From Rhizobium sp. BT04 (lineage in GTDB: Bacteria > Pseudomonadota > Alphaproteobacteria > Rhizobiales > Rhizobiaceae): a stretch of 64,000 bases of DNA. The stretch spans positions 62,001 through 126,000 of the forward strand of contig NZ_CP125647.1 in the NCBI RefSeq assembly GCF_030053135.1, read 5' to 3'. The notes beneath the pieces are model-generated. The model was not told the DNA's origin and did no database searches. It worked only from the letters and a program-made list of their open reading frames with translations. Of this stretch, positions 61,462-64,000 are shown piece by piece (position 1 is the stretch's first letter; each line of letters opens with the position of its first letter). The translations under genes were made by a program, and so were the position numbers.

Positions 61462-62847
61462 TTGACGCTCCGACACCAGATCATCGCATTGGCGATCGTT
61501 CCGCTCGTCATCTCGATCCTTGCGATCACCACCTTCATCACCTGGCAATCGGCAAACCTTGCCAAGAACAGCATCGACACGTTCGAGCAGAACATGCTGA
61601 AGACCAAGGAGGCCGAGATCCTCAACCTGACCAATCTTGCCCTCTCCGCCATCCAGACGATCTATGACAAGGCCGGGGCCGACGATGAAGCCGCCAAGCA
61701 GCAGGTGGCTGAGATTCTGACCTCGCTCGATTACGGCAAGGACGGCTATTTCTTCGTCTACGATTATGACGGCAACAATATCGTCCATCCGCGCCAGAGT
61801 TTCCGGCATGGGCACAATTGGCTCGATCTCACCGATCCGGATGGTGACAAGGTCATTGCCGAACTGATCGCCACGGCAAGAGCGGGCGGCGGCCTGCATC
61901 AGTACAAATGGCAGAAACCGTCGACCGGACAGATCGCAGACAAGCTCTCCTTCGTCGTCAGCCTCGACAAATGGCACTGGGTCGTGGGAACCGGCGTCTA
62001 CCTGGATGACGTCTTTGCCCAAAGTGCCGCCGCCAATAAAGTGATGCGCGCCAACATCAGGCGGACCTTCGTCATCGTAGCCCTGATCGCCGTCCCTTCG
62101 GTGCTCATCGTTTTCACCACCTGCATGCTGCTGACGTTCCATGAGCGTCGCATGGCCGACAGCCGGCTCAAGGCGCTGACGCAGCGGGTGATCGATACCC
62201 AGGAAGAGGAGCGCGCCCGTCTTGCGCGCGAATTGCATGACGGCATTTCCCAGAATCTCGTCGGTGTGCGTTATGCGATGGATCTCGCCGGCCGCAAGGT
62301 CAGGACCAATGTCGACGATGCGGCTGTCACCATCGACCGCGGCGTCGAGGCGCTGAACGGCGCGATCAAGGAAATCCGGCGGCTCTCGCATGATCTGCGC
62401 CCGCGCGTGCTCGACGACCTCGGCCTGACGGCGGCGCTCGAGGCGCTATGTTATCATTTCGCCGAGCGGACGGGGATCGAGACGGAAATCGACGCTTCCG
62501 CGTTCACCGACACGCTGAAAGCCGAAGCCAACACCGCGCTCTATCGCGTCGCGCAGGAAGCCTTCAACAATGTCGAGCGGCACGCGGGCGCCTCCCGGCT
62601 CGCGGTCAAGCTCTGGAGCGACAATGGTCGCGCCCGTATGACGATATCCGACAACGGCGCGGGCTTCGACGGCAGCAAGGACGGCGCATCCGGCAGATCG
62701 GGCCTCGGCCTGCGCAACATGCAGGAGCGGATGGCGCACTTCCGCGGCCTGTTGCTGATCAACAGCAGCGAGGCCGGTACGACGCTGACGGCGATGCTGC
62801 CGAAATCGGCCAATCGTCCCGCCGACCGGCAGGCGGAAGCCGCATGA
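61462..62847 (+). CDS. mctS: sensor histidine kinase with Cache domain (MctS)
   Basis: 461 residues from a TTG start at 61462 with GGGAGGAATG upstream. First membrane span at about 7-27, periplasmic single Cache domain (GKDGYFFVYDYDGNNIVHP ... LDKWHWVVGTGVYLDDV), second span at about 204-227, then HisKA_3 with His259 in RELHDG, and a HATPase domain (EAFNNVERHAGAS, DNGAGFD, GLGLRNMQERM). The cytosolic part phosphorylates the response regulator encoded next. Cache domains of this type bind small carboxylates, fitting a role in sensing pyruvate, lactate or similar. Name given from operon order known in R. leguminosarum. Confidence 0.87.
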   Translation: MTLRHQIIALAIVPLVISILAITTFITWQSANLAKNSIDTFEQNMLKTKEAEILNLTNLALSAIQTIYDKAGADDEAAKQQVAEILTSLDYGKDGYFFVYDYDGNNIVHPRQSFRHGHNWLDLTDPDGDKVIAELIATARAGGGLHQYKWQKPSTGQIADKLSFVVSLDKWHWVVGTGVYLDDVFAQSAAANKVMRANIRRTFVIVALIAVPSVLIVFTTCMLLTFHERRMADSRLKALTQRVIDTQEEERARLARELHDGISQNLVGVRYAMDLAGRKVRTNVDDAAVTIDRGVEALNGAIKEIRRLSHDLRPRVLDDLGLTAALEALCYHFAERTGIETEIDASAFTDTLKAEANTALYRVAQEAFNNVERHAGASRLAVKLWSDNGRARMTISDNGAGFDGSKDGASGRSGLGLRNMQERMAHFRGLLLINSSEAGTTLTAMLPKSANRPADRQAEAA

Positions 62848-63515
62848 CGGAACGCTCCAAGATCAAGGTGCTGCTGATCGACAATCATCCGCTGGTGCTC
62901 GACGGGCTGAAGGCCGTGCTCGAAACATTCGACCATATCGAAGTCGCCGGCACTGCCGGGCTCGCCCAAACCGGGCTCGACATCGCCCGGCAGGTCCAGC
63001 CGCAGGTGGTGCTGATGGACATCAACATGCCGAAGCTCAGCGGCATCGATGCGATCGAACTGTTCAGGACCGAACTTCCGCAGACCCGCGTCGTGATGCT
63101 CTCCATGCATGACAGCCGCGAGTATATTTCCTCGTCGGTCATGCATGGCGCCGCCGGTTACGTCCTCAAAGACGTTTCGACCGACGAAATCGTCTCGGCC
63201 ATCGAAACCGTTGCCGACGGGGGCACCTATTTCTCGTCGGGCGTCTTCGACACGCTGATGGGTGAACGCGCGGAGGAGGGGAGCGATCCCTTGACGCCGC
63301 GTGAGCGTGACACTCTCGGACTGATCGTTGCCGGCAGGAGCAACCGCGAGATCGCCGAGGCGCTCGGGATAAGCTCCGCCACGGCCGAAACCCATCGCAA
63401 GAACCTCAAGAAAAAGCTTGGCATCGCAACGACGGCGGGCCTCATCCGCTATGCGCTCGACCATGGCATCGTCGCGAAAGTCGACGCGAATTCGCGCCTA
63501 CCCACTTCTGGGTAG
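62844..63515 (+). CDS. mctR: NarL/FixJ-type response regulator (MctR)
   Basis: 223 residues, overlapping mctS by four bases. Receiver domain with LLIDNHP, phosphoacceptor Asp59 (VLMDINMP), Ser/Thr in VVMLSMH and Lys in YVLKDVS. LuxR-type helix-turn-helix at the end: LTPRERDTLGLIVAGRSNREIAEALGISSATAETHRKNLKKKLGI. It should activate the transporter genes downstream. Its stop codon lies within a hairpin. Confidence 0.88.
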   Translation: MTERSKIKVLLIDNHPLVLDGLKAVLETFDHIEVAGTAGLAQTGLDIARQVQPQVVLMDINMPKLSGIDAIELFRTELPQTRVVMLSMHDSREYISSSVMHGAAGYVLKDVSTDEIVSAIETVADGGTYFSSGVFDTLMGERAEEGSDPLTPRERDTLGLIVAGRSNREIAEALGISSATAETHRKNLKKKLGIATTAGLIRYALDHGIVAKVDANSRLPTSG

Positions 63516-63517
63516 GC
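63496..63517 (+). terminator. hairpin overlapping the mctR stop codon
   Basis: Perfect 9-bp stem GCCTACCCA (63496-63504) / TGGGTAGGC (63509-63517) with a CTTC loop. The TAG stop (63513-63515) lies in the right arm. No T-run, so it may be a weak terminator or RNA-end stabiliser separating mctSR from the transporter genes. Confidence 0.6.
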
Positions 63518-63759
63518 CCTGGCATTTCACCTTGGCACTCATCTTGTGGGGATGAAACCAGCGCCCTAGGACTCCATTCGCGGCTGGCCAAGTGCGAGCC
63601 GTTGGGAGGAATTCACATGCGTTACATCAGCTTCCGAACGTCTGGAAAAGCTCGAGCGACCCGAACCGGGCCTGCTGCCGCGGGCTGACAGACCTGCCTT
63701 CCACGCCGACAACTGGAACATGGCGACCGCCGCCCGCGGCGCCTGAAAGGTATCCCGAC
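63516..63759 (+). promoter_or_regulatory. upstream region of the transporter genes
   Basis: 244 bp without a clear gene. It should hold the promoter activated by MctR. TGGCAC-N5-TTGTG (63533-63548) loosely resembles a sigma-54 site but has GT instead of GC at the -12 element. A 23-codon frame at 63617-63688 has a good ribosome-binding site (GGGAGGAATTC) and may be a leader or a gene remnant. Confidence 0.35.
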
Positions 63760-63957
63760 ATGGAAAAACCACGTAGCAAGGCAGCGCTCTGGCTGCTGAT
63801 CATTCCCTATATCGGTCTGCTCTGGCCGCCATTTTACAATCTCCGCGAGCCGTCGCTTTTCGGCTTTCCCTTCTTCTACTGGTATCAGCTCCTCTGGGTG
63901 CCGATCACTGCGACGCTGACCTGGATCGCCTATCGGAGCACTCGCCATGACGACTGA
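63760..63957 (+). CDS. DUF3311 small membrane protein
   Basis: 65 residues from ATG 63760 (GAAAGG 11 bases upstream); an in-frame start at 63592 would add non-homologous sequence. Two hydrophobic segments (LWLLIIPYIGLLWPPFYN and FFYWYQLLWVPITATLTWIAY) and a short basic/acidic tail. DUF3311 proteins are regularly encoded just before sodium:solute symporters and may be a small subunit or assembly helper. Overlaps the next gene by 11 bases. Confidence 0.9.
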   Translation: MEKPRSKAALWLLIIPYIGLLWPPFYNLREPSLFGFPFFYWYQLLWVPITATLTWIAYRSTRHDD

Positions 63958-64000
63958 TATCAACGGCACGGCGCTGGCCGTCTTCATCTTCTTTTTCGCG
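63947..64000 (+). CDS. mctP: sodium:solute symporter, monocarboxylate permease MctP (5' end only)
   Basis: Only the first 18 codons are in the window (MTTDINGTALAVFIFFFA), then the window ends. The start ATG at 63947 overlaps the DUF3311 gene. The identification rests on context: DUF3311 plus upstream kinase/regulator pair matches the R. leguminosarum mctSR-mctP locus for lactate, pyruvate and alanine uptake; the hydrophobic opening fits. Confidence 0.65.
   Translation, partial: MTTDINGTALAVFIFFFA

Noticed and set aside
63533..63548. Sigma-54-like promoter before the DUF3311 gene
   Set aside because: The -12 element has GT where GC is required, and the downstream regulator is LuxR-type, not an NtrC-type enhancer-binding protein.
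63617..63688. 23-codon frame beginning like a fumarylacetoacetate hydrolase
   Set aside because: Only about eight residues resemble that family start, too few to call a remnant gene.

Overview
The window looks like a piece of a Rhizobium (R. leguminosarum/R. etli type) replicon. It has high GC and dense operons. Nearly every operon carries its own ABC importer and a LacI, LysR, IclR, MarR or Lrp regulator. It also holds a two-palindrome element of the rhizobial RIME type, an extra rpsU, and at the right end a two-component pair followed by DUF3311 and the start of a sodium:solute symporter, which matches the mctS-mctR-mctP order known in R. leguminosarum. No rRNA, tRNA, CRISPR array, phage or intact insertion sequence was seen. 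The assignment is inference from gene content and was not tested by alignment.

Layout. 0-4.6 kb: a cut OmpR-type response regulator, a DUF4173 membrane protein, small orphan genes, a damaged VCBS-repeat gene with a terminator, and a small cluster around rpsU. 4.7-9.7 kb: LysR/pdxI divergent pair, PPK2 kinase, GMC oxidoreductase. 9.8-16.3 kb: a MalFGK-type sugar importer with a TIM-barrel enzyme, controlled by a divergent LacI protein with two operators. 16.4-17.0 kb: a ParD/ParE-like toxin-antitoxin pair. 17.2-23.2 kb: biotin carrier, biotin carboxylase, a degenerate second carrier, pxpB, pxpC, pxpA and an aminotransferase, apparently a split biotin-dependent lactam carboxylase/hydrolase system. 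23.2-29.1 kb: LysR, SDR, polar amino-acid importer and an RraA-type aldolase.

29.2-40.4 kb: a LacI-controlled inositol-type locus (ribose-type importer, two TIM-barrel enzymes, a Gfo/Idh/MocA dehydrogenase, fused iolC, iolD) without iolB or iolA. 40.5-50.9 kb: an IclR-controlled importer with amidohydrolase, DSD1-type PLP enzyme, RidA and an aspartoacylase-like enzyme, plus a convergent orphan TIM-barrel gene. 51-55.3 kb: flavin monooxygenase with an Ssu-type sulfonate importer. 55.3-56.7 kb: a genomic scar with a broken vapC and a broken siderophore-type ATPase on either side of an intact marR. 56.7-61.4 kb: a polar amino-acid importer (one permease frameshifted) ending in a homocysteine methyltransferase gene, with a divergent Lrp regulator. 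61.4-64 kb: mctSR, DUF3311 and the first codons of mctP.

Most of the window is catabolic equipment for plant- or soil-derived sugars, inositols, amino acids, lactams, sulfur compounds and monocarboxylates. The most unusual parts are the split biotin/Pxp locus with its lysine-less second carrier, the uncharacterised DSD1-RidA-amidohydrolase operon, and a set of apparent frameshifts that need sequence confirmation.
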